Of a stretch of DNA of 64,000 nucleotides, positions 8,981 to 19,783 are shown one piece after another (position 1 is the first letter of the stretch; each line of letters starts with the position of its first letter). The stretch lies in the NCBI GenBank assembly GCA_900541015.1, contig UQIB01000010.1, positions 5,939 through 69,938 of the forward strand, read 5' to 3'. A program made the translations under genes and the position numbers. Under the pieces are notes generated by a model that was given only the letters and a program-made list of their open reading frames with translations, was not told where the DNA came from and did no database searches. Source of the DNA: an uncultured Collinsella sp. (GTDB taxonomy: Bacteria; Actinomycetota; Coriobacteriia; Coriobacteriales; Coriobacteriaceae).

Positions 8981-8995
8981 GTTACAGATTGAGAC
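8981..8995. repeat. Family A palindrome, right-arm remnant
   Basis: GTTACAGATTGAGAC is the right arm of the family A element, but no left arm is found within 60 bases upstream. It is a half element between rubredoxin and mntH. Confidence 0.6.
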
Positions 8996-9024
8996 GTTAT
9001 ATCTGGACAGCCACGCCATCCCAA

Positions 9025-10281
9025 TTACATCCCCGTTAGCAGCACGATGTCGAGAATCGTCACGATGACGCCGATCCCTACGAGCAGCGCGTTGAGCGGG
9101 CGCGAGTTGGCGTATTTGCCCATAACGCGGGGCGAACTGGTGAGTCGTATGAGCACAAAGACCGTAATCGGCAACTGAAGCGACAGCAGCGCCTGACTCC
9201 AGATGAGACCCTCAAAAGGATTCGGGACGATCAGGCACGCCGCCACTGCGCCGACGAAACAGACCGCCACTCCAATCGATGAGTGCCGGTCGTGGATGTC
9301 GTATTCCTCGTCGAACATGCCCGCGGTGATGGTTCCCGCCGCCATGCCCGCTGTCACGCTGCTCGATAGTCCCGCGAACAGCAGCGCTACCGCAAAGATG
9401 GTCGAGCTCGCCGGGCCCAAGATGGGGGAGAGCGTGGCCGCTGCGACGGCGAGGTCGTCTACGACAATGCCGTGCGCAAAGAAGGTCGTTGCGGCCAGGA
9501 TGACCATGGCCGAGTTGATTGCCCAGCCCACGCCCATCGAAAAGAGCGTGTCGAAGAGCTCATAGCGCAGACGCTCTTCGATAACCTGCTCGCCTTGGCC
9601 TTCGAAGTGCATGGATTGGATGACCTCGGAGTGCAGAAAAAGGTTGTGTGGCATAATGACCGCACCCAGGACACTCACGATAATCGCGGCAGAGCCAGTG
9701 GGCATACTGGGCGTGATCCAGCTTGCGGCGGCTTGCGGCCAGTCGACCTTGACCAGCGCAAGCTCGGCCAAAAACGAGAGTCCTACCACGCCGACGAAGG
9801 CGATGATCCAGCGCTCGGCACGCTTGTAGGAGTTCGTCATGAGCATCGCCATCGATACTGCCGCCACGATGACGCAGCCCGCGCGCACGGGCAGGCCAAA
9901 GAGCATTTGAAGCGCGATCGCACCGCCCAGGACTTCGGCCATGGCGGTGGCGATGGTCGCGAGATAGGCGCTGCCGAGCACGGCGCGTCCCACGATGCGG
10001 GGGAGAAAGCGGGTCGTGGCCTCGGCGAGACAGGCGCCCGTGGCGATACCCAGGTGCGCCGCGTTGTGCTGCAGCACAATGAGCATAATCGTGGACAGCG
10101 TGACGATCCACAGCAGCGCGTAGCCAAACTGCGAGCCCGCGGCCATATTGGAGGCCCAGTTGCCCGGGTCGATAAAGCCGACGGTCACGAGCAGTCCGGG
10201 GCCAATATGCCGCGCAATGTCTAGGCCTTCGTGACCACCGGTGCGCCGGGAGCCAAAATGTTGTTTGAGATGATTGAGCAT
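9025..10281 (-). CDS. mntH: NRAMP-family Mn2+/H+ symporter
   Basis: A 418-residue membrane protein with about 11 helices that couples proton entry to manganese (or iron) uptake. The metal-site motifs are present: DPGNWAS in helix 1 (GFIDPGNWASNMAAGSQFGY) and MPHNLFLHSEVIQSM in helix 6. ATG at 10281 is chosen because AGGAG lies just before it and the sequence then runs MLNHLKQHFGS; the frame opens 12 codons earlier without a ribosome site. A promoter with a DtxR/MntR-like element lies at 10332-10359. Confidence 0.93.
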   Translation of the reverse strand: MLNHLKQHFGSRRTGGHEGLDIARHIGPGLLVTVGFIDPGNWASNMAAGSQFGYALLWIVTLSTIMLIVLQHNAAHLGIATGACLAEATTRFLPRIVGRAVLGSAYLATIATAMAEVLGGAIALQMLFGLPVRAGCVIVAAVSMAMLMTNSYKRAERWIIAFVGVVGLSFLAELALVKVDWPQAAASWITPSMPTGSAAIIVSVLGAVIMPHNLFLHSEVIQSMHFEGQGEQVIEERLRYELFDTLFSMGVGWAINSAMVILAATTFFAHGIVVDDLAVAAATLSPILGPASSTIFAVALLFAGLSSSVTAGMAAGTITAGMFDEEYDIHDRHSSIGVAVCFVGAVAACLIVPNPFEGLIWSQALLSLQLPITVFVLIRLTSSPRVMGKYANSRPLNALLVGIGVIVTILDIVLLTGM

Positions 10282-10331
10282 GGTGAGCTCCTGCGTGCCG
10301 TTTGTTTGACGCCGCAAAGGATACCCGTTTT

Positions 10332-10359
10332 ATGCTAAAAAGTTAACCAAGACTAACAA
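10332..10359 (-). promoter_or_regulatory. mntH promoter with a DtxR/MntR-like element in the spacer
   Basis: Reading the minus strand: TTGTTA (10359-10354), 16 bp, TAGCAT (10337-10332). The spacer reads GTCTTGGTTAACTTTT, so TTAG..GGTTAAC resembles the half-sites bound by DtxR-family metalloregulators. Binding is inferred. Confidence 0.5.
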
Positions 10360-10403
10360 AATTGTTGTATTTGAATAGGATGGTGAAAGGGGATTACCGA
10401 AAT

Positions 10404-10460
10404 GTCTTGATCTGTAACAACTAAGGATGGAAATTGGGTCTAGGTGTTACAGATCAAGAC
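10404..10460. repeat. Family A palindrome, copy 1 of a triple array
   Basis: GTCTTGATCTGTAACA (10404-10419) and TGTTACAGATCAAGAC (10445-10460) are exact inverted copies. Both arms carry the same change (TTGATC / GATCAA) relative to most copies, so pairing is kept. Confidence 0.85.
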
Positions 10461-10484
10461 AGGAAGAAATGGTCCTATGGAAAA

Positions 10485-10540
10485 TCTCGATCTGTAACAG
10501 TTAGCTGCAAAAACCGGCCCTTCGTGTTACAGATCGAGAC
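10485..10540. repeat. Family A palindrome, copy 2 of a triple array
   Basis: TCTCGATCTGTAACA (10485-10499) and TGTTACAGATCGAGAC (10525-10540) form the inverted pair. Confidence 0.85.
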
Positions 10541-10564
10541 AAGCCAAAACTGTCCTGCAGAAAA

Positions 10565-10619
10565 TCTCAACCTGTAACATCTAAGCGCCAAAATCGGCTC
10601 CTCCTGTTACAGATTGAGA
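10565..10619. repeat. Family A palindrome, copy 3 of a triple array
   Basis: TCTCAACCTGTAACA (10565-10579) and TGTTACAGATTGAGA (10605-10619). The CG-to-CA change on the left is matched by TTGAGA on the right, with one extra mismatch. The remaining 180 bases before gltB hold no gene that I can support. Confidence 0.8.
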
Positions 10620-10803
10620 TGTTTGAAGCGGTGAGTTTACAGGTCGAACTTGGGCCCTTGTTGCCGTCCTTGAGGTCGGCGGTGTCCACTCGTAGGGCGT
10701 GCGTTACGCGATTGTTTCGAAACGGGCGGGAAACACAACGGGCCGGCGATGCTCCTAGTATGCCTATTCAACTGACTGTCTAAATATCTAGGGGAGGATC
10801 GCG

Positions 10804-13800
10804 ATGCAGGCAGATTTCGCTCAGCAGCAGGGCCTTTATCGCCCCGAATTCGACCGCGATGCATGTGGCATCGGCGCGCTTGCCGATATCAACGGTGAGC
10901 GCCATCACCAGATCCTGGACGACGCACTGTCCATTCTGGTCAACTTGGAGCACCGCGGTGGCACGGGACTCGAGAAGAACACCGGCGACGGCGCTGGCAT
11001 CCTGTTCCAGGTTCCGCATCACTTTTTCCGTAAAGAGGCTCAAAAGTGCGGCCAGATTCTGCCGGCAGAGGGCGACTATGGCGTGGCCATGCTGTTCTTC
11101 CCGCAGGACGACAAGGGCGTAGAGGATGCCCGCCGCGTGTTTGAGGAAGGCTGCGCCGAGGCTGGCGTGCCGCTGCTCTTTTGGCGCGAGGTGCCCGTCG
11201 ACCCGCACGACCTGGGCGAGACGGCCCGCGCCTGCATGCCTACCATCCTGCAGGCCTTCCTGGGCCGTCCGGACGACACGCCCGCCGGCGATGCCTTTGA
11301 GCGTCGCCTGTACGTGTGCCGCCGTACCATCGAAAAGAAGGCCGACGCCGAGTTTGCCCTGCGCGACAAGATCTTCTATGTGTGCTCCATGAGCTCGCGC
11401 ACCATCGTGTACAAGGGCATGTTGGTCGCCACGCAGATGCGCCGCTTCTTCATCGACCTCAACGACGCCGCCGTCAAAACGGCCGTGGCGCTCGTCCACT
11501 CGCGCTACTCCACCAACACTACACCCAGCTGGGAGCGCGCGCACCCCAACCGCTTTATCATCCACAACGGCGAGATCAACACCCTCAAGGGCAACGTCAA
11601 CTGGATCCGCGCCCGCGAACCCAACCTGTACAGCCCCGTGCTGCAGCACGATCTTGAGCGCGTGATGCCCATCATCAACCGCGAGGGCTCTGATTCCGCG
11701 ATTTTGGACAATGTGCTCGAGTTTTTGGTCATGAACGGTCGCCCGCTCACGCGCGCCGCATCCATGCTGTTGCCCGAGCCGTGGGACCACAACGACAGCC
11801 TGAGCGAGGAACGCCGCGCCTACGACGCCTACCAGTCCATGCTCATGGAGCCCTGGGACGGCCCGGCCGCCATCGCCTTTACCGACGGTCGCACGCTGGG
11901 TGCCGCCCTCGACCGCAACGGCCTGCGCCCCGCCCGCTACTACGTGACGCGCGACGGCCGCTTTATGCTGGCGAGCGAGGTGGGCACCATCGAGGTGAGC
12001 CCCGAGAACATCCTGACGAGCGGCTGTCTGGGACCGGGCCAGATGCTCGAGGTCGATTTTGCCCGCGGCCGCGTCATCTACAACGACGAGCTGCGCGCCC
12101 GTTACGCCAAGGAAAAGCCCTATCGCGACTGGATCGCCGAAGAGACGCTGACCGTCGACGCGCTCGACAAGCCCGTCGCGCCCACGCCCGCCGAGGACGC
12201 CGAGGTGCCCGCCGCCGTGCGCATGGCCAAGCTCGGGTATCACTGGGATGATGTTGACGAAGTCGTGCGTCCCATGGCCCAGCAGGGCAAGGCGCCGCTC
12301 GCCTCGATGGGTATCGATGCGCCGCTGGCCTGCCTGTCCAAGAAGACGCGCTCGTTCTTTGACTACTTCTATCAGCTGTTCGCCCAGGTCACGAACCCGC
12401 CGATCGACGCCCTTCGCGAGCATATGGTCACCTCGACCACGCTCTACCTGGGCAACCACGGCAACCTGCTCGAGGACTCTCGTACGGCCTGTCAGCTGGT
12501 GCGCTTGGAGCGCCCACTGCTGAGCGAGGAGGAGTTCGAGCGTATCTGCGCCATCGACCGCGTGGGCTTTAAGACCCGCCGTTTCCGTGCCGTGTACCGC
12601 CGCGACGCGGGTGAGGGCGCGCTGCAGGCTGCACTCAAGCAGCTTGCCGAAGACGTCGAGGCCGCGGTTCGCGATGGCGTGAACATCGTGGTGCTGAGCG
12701 ACCGTGCTGCGGCGGGCGAGGTCCCTGTGCCGTCGCTGCTCGCCGTGGGCTGCGTGCACAACCACCTGATTCGCGCTGGCGTGCGTACCTTTGCCGACAT
12801 CGTGGTGGAGTGCGGCGACGCCGTGTCCCCGCACGACTTTGCGGCACTGGTGGGCTACTCCGCGAGCGGCATCTATCCGTACAACGCGCACGCGTGCATT
12901 CGCGACTTGGCGGTGCACGGCGATCTGGACGTGACAGCCGAGCAGGGCATCGCCAACTACAACAAGGCTGCGACCGCCGGCATCGTTTCCATCATGTCCA
13001 AGATGGGCATCTCCACGGTGCAGAGCTACCACTCCGCGCAGATCTTCGAGGCCGTGGGCTTCACTCCGGAGTTCGTCAACGCGTACTTCGCCGGCACGGT
13101 GAGCCGTGTGGGCGGTATGGGTGTCGAGGACGTCGAGCGCGAGCAAAACGAGCGCTACGACGCCGCGCTCGCTATCCTTAAGAGCCCGGCTCCCGATCAG
13201 GTGCCCACGCTGGGCCTGACCAAGTGGCGTCCGCTCGGCGGCGAGGATCACCTCATCGATCCGCAGACTGTCTACTTGCTGCAGACCGCCTGCCGTGAAG
13301 ACAACTACGACACCTTTAAAGAATACAGCGCCCGCCTGCACTGCGCCGGCCGCGCCGTGCGCCTGCGCGACCTGTTGGACTTTGATGCCAGCGGCCGTAC
13401 TCCGGTGGCACTCGACGAGGTCGAGCCTGCGCTCAACATCGTCCGCCGCTTTAACACCGGCGCCATGTCGTATGGCTCCATCAGCAAAGAGGCACACGAG
13501 TGCATGGCCATCGCCATGAACCGCCTGCACGGCCGTTCCAACTCCGGCGAGGGCGGTGAGGATCCGCGTCGCGAGACCCCGCTGGCTAACGGTGACTCCA
13601 AGAACTCCGCTATTAAACAGGTAGCAAGCGCGCGCTTTGGCGTGACGAGTCGCTACCTGTGCAGCGCTTTCGAGATTCAGATCAAGATGGCCCAGGGCGC
13701 CAAGCCCGGCGAGGGTGGCCACCTGCCCGGCAAGAAGGTTTACCCCTGGATCGCCGAGGTCCGTCAGTCCACGCCCGGCATCGGCCTGATCTCGCCTCCG

Positions 13801-15489
13801 CCGCACCACGACATCTACTCCATCGAGGACCTGGCAGAGCTGATCTTCGATCTTAAGAACGCCAACCCCGGCGCGCGCGTGTCGGTCAAGCTGGTCAGCG
13901 AGGCCGGCGTCGGCACCATCGCCACCGGTGTGGCCAAGGGTGCTGCCGACAAGATTTTGATCAGCGGCCACAATGGCGGCTCGGGTGCCGCTGCGCGCGA
14001 CTCGATCTGGCACGCGGGTCTGCCGCTGGAGCTCGGTCTTGCCGAGGCCCAGCAGACGCTGCTGCAAAACGGTCTGCGCTCACGCGTGGTGCTCGAGGCC
14101 GACGGTAAGCTCATGGACGGCACCGATGTCGCCGTCGCCTGCCTGTTGGGCGCCGAGGAGTTTGGCTTTGCGACCATGCCGCTCATCTCCATGGGCTGCC
14201 TCATGCAGCGCGATTGTCAGCAGGACACTTGCCCGGCCGGCATCGCTACGCAAAACTGCCGCCTGCGTCACGGCTTCCGCGGCAAGCCCGAGCACGTTGA
14301 GCACTTTATGCTCTTTGTTGCCGAGCAGCTGCGCGAGGTCATGGCGAGCCTGGGCTTCCGCACCGTCGACGAGATGGTCGGCCATCCCGAGTGCTTACGC
14401 CAGATCGAGGTCCCGGGTAACCGCAAAGCAAACCTGCTCGATCTGTCGCCCGTGCTGGCGAGCGCGACCTGCGAGTTCGGTGCCCATATTCCGGGTGCCG
14501 ACGGTCGCCACTTCCTGCCGCAGATGGCCGCGGACAGCGAGCTCGACAAGACGCTCGACTCCACGTTGTTTGTGCCCTATACGGCCGATGCCCGTGCGCA
14601 CCTGCGTCCGATTCGCTTCCGCGCCGATATCGCCAACGTCAACCGCTGCGTGGGCACCATTTTGGGCAACGCGGTGACCAAGGCGCATCCCGAGGGCCTG
14701 CCTGCCGGCTCCATCACCATCGATTGCGATGGTTCGGCCGGTCAGAGCTTTGGCGCCTTCCTGCCGCGCGGCATAACGCTCAACGTGTGCGGCGATGCCA
14801 ACGACTACTTTGGCAAGGGCCTTTCGGGCGGCGAGGTGTCGGTGCGCCCCAATCCGCATGCGACCTACAAGTTCGACGAGAACATCATCGTGGGCAACGT
14901 TGCGTTCTTTGGTGCCACGAGCGGCCGCGGCTTCATTAACGGTCTTGCCGGCCAGCGTTTTGCCGTGCGCAACTCCGGTGCCACGGTGGTGGTCGAGGGC
15001 TGCGGCAACCATGGCTGCGAATACATGACGGGCGGTCTGGCGCTCATCCTGGGCGAGGTCGGGCAGAATTTTGCCGCCGGCATGACAGGCGGCGTGGCCT
15101 ACGTCTTTGACCAGTACGGCACACTCAATGCCCGCGTGAACCACGAGAGCGTTGAGCTCAAGGCCCCGACGGCCGGCGAGCTGGCGCAGATTCGCGAGCT
15201 CATCCAGGAGCACGTGGACGCTACACAGAGCCCGCGCGGCATCAAGCTGCTCTACAGCTTTGAAACGATGAGCAAGCACTTTGTGAAGGTCATTCCGACC
15301 GAGTATGAGCGCGTGCTGGCGATTGTCGCCGCGGGCGAGGCTGCCGGCAAGACGCATGCGCAGGCTGAGGAGCTGGCGTTTGACATTGTGACCGGTCGCG
15401 CGAGTGCCGCTGATGTCGCTCGCTTTGATGTTGCGGGCGCTGCGTCCGTGGCTGCCGGCTCTGTTGCTTCGACCAAGAAGGAGGCGTAA
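10804..15489 (+). CDS. gltB: Glutamate synthase, large subunit
   Basis: GltB makes glutamate from glutamine and 2-oxoglutarate. The 1561-residue length fits the bacterial large subunit. Domains in order: N-terminal class II glutamine amidotransferase with catalytic Cys21 (FDRDACGIGALADINGERHH; a 20-residue propeptide would be removed), central domain, FMN-binding synthase domain (about 860-1240, with KPGEGGHLPGKKVYPWIAEV and ISGHNGGSGAAARDS), the [3Fe-4S] cysteines C1132, C1138 and C1143 in CLMQRDCQQDTCPAG, and the C-terminal beta-helix GXGXG domain. ATG at 10804 follows GGGGAGGA. It is 5 bases from gltD and forms an operon with it. Confidence 0.97.
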   Translation: MQADFAQQQGLYRPEFDRDACGIGALADINGERHHQILDDALSILVNLEHRGGTGLEKNTGDGAGILFQVPHHFFRKEAQKCGQILPAEGDYGVAMLFFPQDDKGVEDARRVFEEGCAEAGVPLLFWREVPVDPHDLGETARACMPTILQAFLGRPDDTPAGDAFERRLYVCRRTIEKKADAEFALRDKIFYVCSMSSRTIVYKGMLVATQMRRFFIDLNDAAVKTAVALVHSRYSTNTTPSWERAHPNRFIIHNGEINTLKGNVNWIRAREPNLYSPVLQHDLERVMPIINREGSDSAILDNVLEFLVMNGRPLTRAASMLLPEPWDHNDSLSEERRAYDAYQSMLMEPWDGPAAIAFTDGRTLGAALDRNGLRPARYYVTRDGRFMLASEVGTIEVSPENILTSGCLGPGQMLEVDFARGRVIYNDELRARYAKEKPYRDWIAEETLTVDALDKPVAPTPAEDAEVPAAVRMAKLGYHWDDVDEVVRPMAQQGKAPLASMGIDAPLACLSKKTRSFFDYFYQLFAQVTNPPIDALREHMVTSTTLYLGNHGNLLEDSRTACQLVRLERPLLSEEEFERICAIDRVGFKTRRFRAVYRRDAGEGALQAALKQLAEDVEAAVRDGVNIVVLSDRAAAGEVPVPSLLAVGCVHNHLIRAGVRTFADIVVECGDAVSPHDFAALVGYSASGIYPYNAHACIRDLAVHGDLDVTAEQGIANYNKAATAGIVSIMSKMGISTVQSYHSAQIFEAVGFTPEFVNAYFAGTVSRVGGMGVEDVEREQNERYDAALAILKSPAPDQVPTLGLTKWRPLGGEDHLIDPQTVYLLQTACREDNYDTFKEYSARLHCAGRAVRLRDLLDFDASGRTPVALDEVEPALNIVRRFNTGAMSYGSISKEAHECMAIAMNRLHGRSNSGEGGEDPRRETPLANGDSKNSAIKQVASARFGVTSRYLCSAFEIQIKMAQGAKPGEGGHLPGKKVYPWIAEVRQSTPGIGLISPPPHHDIYSIEDLAELIFDLKNANPGARVSVKLVSEAGVGTIATGVAKGAADKILISGHNGGSGAAARDSIWHAGLPLELGLAEAQQTLLQNGLRSRVVLEADGKLMDGTDVAVACLLGAEEFGFATMPLISMGCLMQRDCQQDTCPAGIATQNCRLRHGFRGKPEHVEHFMLFVAEQLREVMASLGFRTVDEMVGHPECLRQIEVPGNRKANLLDLSPVLASATCEFGAHIPGADGRHFLPQMAADSELDKTLDSTLFVPYTADARAHLRPIRFRADIANVNRCVGTILGNAVTKAHPEGLPAGSITIDCDGSAGQSFGAFLPRGITLNVCGDANDYFGKGLSGGEVSVRPNPHATYKFDENIIVGNVAFFGATSGRGFINGLAGQRFAVRNSGATVVVEGCGNHGCEYMTGGLALILGEVGQNFAAGMTGGVAYVFDQYGTLNARVNHESVELKAPTAGELAQIRELIQEHVDATQSPRGIKLLYSFETMSKHFVKVIPTEYERVLAIVAAGEAAGKTHAQAEELAFDIVTGRASAADVARFDVAGAASVAAGSVASTKKEA

Positions 15490-15494
15490 GTGCC

Positions 15495-16976
<1,482 letters not shown>

Positions 16977-16993
16977 AGTAGTCATTTAAGAAC

Positions 16994-17034
16994 GTCCCCA
17001 ATGACTAGTCATTTTTTGTCTAGTCGTTGGGGAC
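16994..17034. repeat. GTCCCC-type palindrome (family C) after gltD
   Basis: GTCCCCAATGACTAG (16994-17008) and CTAGTCGTTGGGGAC (17020-17034) form a long stem with one mismatch; the loop contains a T run. It may act as the gltBD terminator. The following 295 bases to the next gene contain only short overlapping frames with no ribosome site or recognisable protein. Confidence 0.65.
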
Positions 17035-17329
17035 ACTCTTTGCGAGCGATTTGCTCGTTTGTCGACGTACGGGTGTTCATTTGTCGACTTCTTAGGCTGT
17101 GGTCACCTGTTGTTTCTGTGGTGGCTGCGGGTATCTGGCTCAAAAGGGCGGGTTGGCCGTCTATGTTTACATGCTGTTTTGTTGCGGTGCGCATTTTCGG
17201 TCAAGCATCCCGTCAAGTGTTTGGTCAGCATCTGGTTTGCAGCCGGAGGCCTATTTTGCCCGCGCTGGTCGTGGCTGCCCGCCCTCCTCGTAAGCTCAAA
17301 TTGAGGTTCATCAGTTTGAGGAGGATGCC

Positions 17330-18037
17330 GTGACTGACCACGTTTTAGACCGAGCGCAGCTGGCCGAAGCCGTCGGCAACGATATTGCCGACATGGCCCA
17401 TTTTTGGATGCTGCGGAAGTTCCAGTTTTTGGAGCCGGCACGCGAACAGTTCGAGATCATTGTCGACCCGTGGCTCAGCTATTGCACCGAGCCTTCGCAA
17501 AACGAAATCATGGCCTACAACATGGCATTTACCGATTGGCTGCTCTTCGAGCGCCCCTATCGCCATGGCAAGACGCTGCTCGAGCTGTATGTTGACGAAC
17601 CGCCGGCATCGCTTTCGCCTGCCTCGCTCAAGCGGCTCGAGCAGGTACGCGACACGCAGTATTTCTCGCGCTTTGGCATTTTGGACAAGGATCCTGCGAA
17701 CGGCATGGTTGCGCTGAAGGATACGCGTGCCGACCGTCGCTTTGATGTCTACGACCCGCATATCGTGCAAAAGGAGCATTGGAGCGACGGTGCGATTGCG
17801 GTGCGCCTCGCCTGCGTCGACGATGTCTGGCTGACGGCGGGGCAGCTCTATCTGTATGACATCGCGCGCCTGAGTGACACGGCGGTCGATGGGCCGGGTG
17901 CGGTGCATCCCGAGGATCTGCAGGACGGCTTTGACACCTCGTGCATCAGCTTCTTTTTGCGCCTGGTCCGCGACATTATGGGCGCCCAGGGGCGGTACGT
18001 GAAGTCGCTCAACATCTACGAGCAGGAGTGGGAGTAG
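17330..18037 (+). CDS. Unrecognised 235-residue soluble protein
   Basis: I do not recognise a family. The product is acidic, Trp- and Tyr-rich, without signal peptide or membrane helix; features include MAHFWMLRKFQFLEPAREQF, MAFTDWLLFERPYRHGKTLL and a C-terminal LRLVRDIMGAQGRYVKSLNI. The codon use is like that of neighbouring housekeeping genes, so it is probably a native expressed gene. The start is GTG with GAGGAGG close upstream. It stands alone between the family C palindrome and a family A palindrome. Confidence 0.75.
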   Translation: MTDHVLDRAQLAEAVGNDIADMAHFWMLRKFQFLEPAREQFEIIVDPWLSYCTEPSQNEIMAYNMAFTDWLLFERPYRHGKTLLELYVDEPPASLSPASLKRLEQVRDTQYFSRFGILDKDPANGMVALKDTRADRRFDVYDPHIVQKEHWSDGAIAVRLACVDDVWLTAGQLYLYDIARLSDTAVDGPGAVHPEDLQDGFDTSCISFFLRLVRDIMGAQGRYVKSLNIYEQEWE

Positions 18038-18073
18038 GGGATGGGCTGTCGCAGCGCCGTCGCGTGTCTATTT

Positions 18074-18130
18074 GTCTCGATCTGTAACGCTTGGCGGCTG
18101 TTTGAGCCCGTAACTGTTACAGATCGAGAC
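18074..18130. repeat. Family A palindrome
   Basis: GTCTCGATCTGTAACG (18074-18089) and TGTTACAGATCGAGAC (18115-18130), one mismatch at the inner end. Confidence 0.85.
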
Positions 18131-18279
18131 ATTTCCCTGGTGTCGCTGGGGTGGGACTGCAACGTATTCCGTCCCCCACATCCCCTCTTCCCTCCGTTAA
18201 CCGATGCGTCTGCAGCAATCCAGCGGGACTAGGTGATAATGGACAAATGTTCATGTTAATCGTGAGGGAGGAGCTCGAT

Positions 18280-19650
18280 ATGGCGTCTGCCGATCGTTCC
18301 ACGTTGTTTATCAATGCGACCATTCTGGATGGTTCGGAGCATATGGAGCCGCAGCCCGACATGGCCGTGGCCGTTGAGCGCGGTGTCATCACGTGGATGG
18401 GGCCGAGTGCTGTGGCGCAGGCGCCTGCGGGTGCCGAGGTTATCGACCTGGCGGGTGCGTATCTCATGCCCGGTCTCATCAATATGCACGTGCACCTGTG
18501 CGGCTCGGGCAAGCCTGTCTCGGCCGGCGATGCGGGAGCGCTGATGAAGAAGCTCGATAATCCCGTGGGGCGCGCCATTGTCCGCCATATCCTTAAAGGC
18601 AGCGCCCAGCAGCAGCTGGCAAGCGGCGTGACCACGGTGCGTGGTGCGGGCGATCCGCTGTTTGCCGATATCGCCGTGCGCAATGCCATTGACGCCGGCA
18701 AGTATCAGGGTCCGCGCCTGGTAGCGCCGGGAACGGGCGTTACGGTGCCGGACGGCCATGGCGCGGGCTTGTTCGCCCAGGTGGCCAACAGCCCCGTCGA
18801 GGCGGCCGAGCAGGTGCGCGACCTGTATGCGCGCGGTGCCGATGTCATCAAGCTGTTCGTGACGGGCGGTGTGTTCGACGCTGCCGAGGTGGGCGAGCCG
18901 GGTGTGCTGCGTATGCCGGTGGAGGTTGCCACGGCGGCGTGCAAGGCTGCGCACGAGGTGGGCCTGCCGGTTATGGCTCATGTCGAGAGCACCGAGGGCG
19001 TGAAGGCCGCGCTTGAGGCCGGCGTCGATACGATCGAGCACGGTGCCCCGATGACTCCCGAGATCTTGGAACTGTACCGCGGTGCCGCGGGCACGCAGCT
19101 TGAGGATCGTGCACCCAGCGTTACCTGCACTATCAGCCCGGCGCTGCCGTTTGTGTTGCTCGACCCGGAAAAGACCCATTCGACCGATACGCAAAAGAAG
19201 AACGGCGACATCGTGTGTTCGGGCATCATCGAGAGCGCCCGTGCCGCACTGGAAGCTGGCGTTAAGGTGGGCCTGGGCACGGACTCGAGCTGCCCGTTTG
19301 TGACGCAGTACGACATGTGGCGCGAGGTAGCCTATTTTGCCAAGTACGTGGGCGTGAGCAATGCCTTTGCGCTGCATACGGCCACGCAGGTCAATGCCGA
19401 GCTGCTGGGCCTGGGCGGCGAGACCGGCACGATTGAGTGCGGCAAGGCCGCCGATATCCTGGTGACGCGTGAGAACCCGCTCGATGACCTGTGCGCTCTG
19501 CGTGAGCCGATGCACGTGATGTGCCGCGGCGATCTGGTGCGCAAGCTCAAGGTGAAGCGCATTCCCGAGGCGGACGCCGAGCTCGACGCGATTATGGCCA
19601 TGCCAGCCGAAGCGCTGGCTGAGGAGCTGGCCCGCGACGGCGTGGCGTAG
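18280..19650 (+). CDS. Metal-dependent amidohydrolase (imidazolonepropionase-like)
   Basis: A 456-residue member of the amidohydrolase superfamily. Metal-site residues are visible: HxH in LINMHVHLCGS, a Lys in DVIKLFVTGG likely carboxylated, His in VMAHVES and EHG, and Asp in LGTDSSCPF. The C-terminal ECGKAADILVTRENPLDDLC is typical of the family's beta-sandwich end. Relatives act on cyclic amides or dipeptides (prolidase-like, imidazolonepropionase-like); the substrate cannot be read from the sequence, and no hut genes are near. ATG 18280 has GGGAGGAG upstream. A strong terminator follows. Confidence 0.85.
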   Translation: MASADRSTLFINATILDGSEHMEPQPDMAVAVERGVITWMGPSAVAQAPAGAEVIDLAGAYLMPGLINMHVHLCGSGKPVSAGDAGALMKKLDNPVGRAIVRHILKGSAQQQLASGVTTVRGAGDPLFADIAVRNAIDAGKYQGPRLVAPGTGVTVPDGHGAGLFAQVANSPVEAAEQVRDLYARGADVIKLFVTGGVFDAAEVGEPGVLRMPVEVATAACKAAHEVGLPVMAHVESTEGVKAALEAGVDTIEHGAPMTPEILELYRGAAGTQLEDRAPSVTCTISPALPFVLLDPEKTHSTDTQKKNGDIVCSGIIESARAALEAGVKVGLGTDSSCPFVTQYDMWREVAYFAKYVGVSNAFALHTATQVNAELLGLGGETGTIECGKAADILVTRENPLDDLCALREPMHVMCRGDLVRKLKVKRIPEADAELDAIMAMPAEALAEELARDGVA

Positions 19651-19683
19651 ATGTGACAAAAGGACAGCTCCGTTGCCGCATAC

Positions 19684-19721
19684 AAAAAGCCGAGGTCTCA
19701 ACACGAGGCCTCGGCTTTTTT
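19684..19721. terminator. Bidirectional terminator between convergent genes
   Basis: AAAAAGCCGAGG (19684-19695) pairs with CCTCGGCTTTTT (19709-19720). The A run on the left and T run on the right let it stop transcription from both sides. Confidence 0.85.
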
Positions 19722-19743
19722 ATCGAACAAATACTTAAGATTT

Positions 19744-19772
19744 GGGACAAACAAACCTGATTAATTTGTCCC
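19744..19772. repeat. Short GGGACAAA palindrome (family C-like)
   Basis: GGGACAAA (19744-19751) and TTTGTCCC (19765-19772); the spacer CCTGATTAA recalls the inner part of the element at 20313-20359. Confidence 0.5.
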
Positions 19773-19783
19773 GCGTGCGGGCG

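Noticed and set aside
10404..10619. CRISPR-like array of palindromes (also 53914-54213)
   Set aside because: The repeated unit is itself a long inverted repeat with similar inner parts, only three or four units, and no cas gene is present.
10690..10740. GlnR-type site before gltB
   Set aside because: GTTAC and GAAAC half-site-like words are present, but their spacing does not fit the consensus that I know.
10780..14067. 1095-codon open frame on the minus strand opposite gltB
   Set aside because: It mirrors gltB codon bias (GC-rich third positions), starts at no ribosome site and its translation is low-complexity His/Gly/Val/Ala-rich. gltB on the other strand is unmistakable.
17001..17329. 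Several short open frames between gltD and the 17330 gene
   Set aside because: They overlap each other in all frames, lack ribosome sites and give Cys/Leu/Trp-rich translations without family features.
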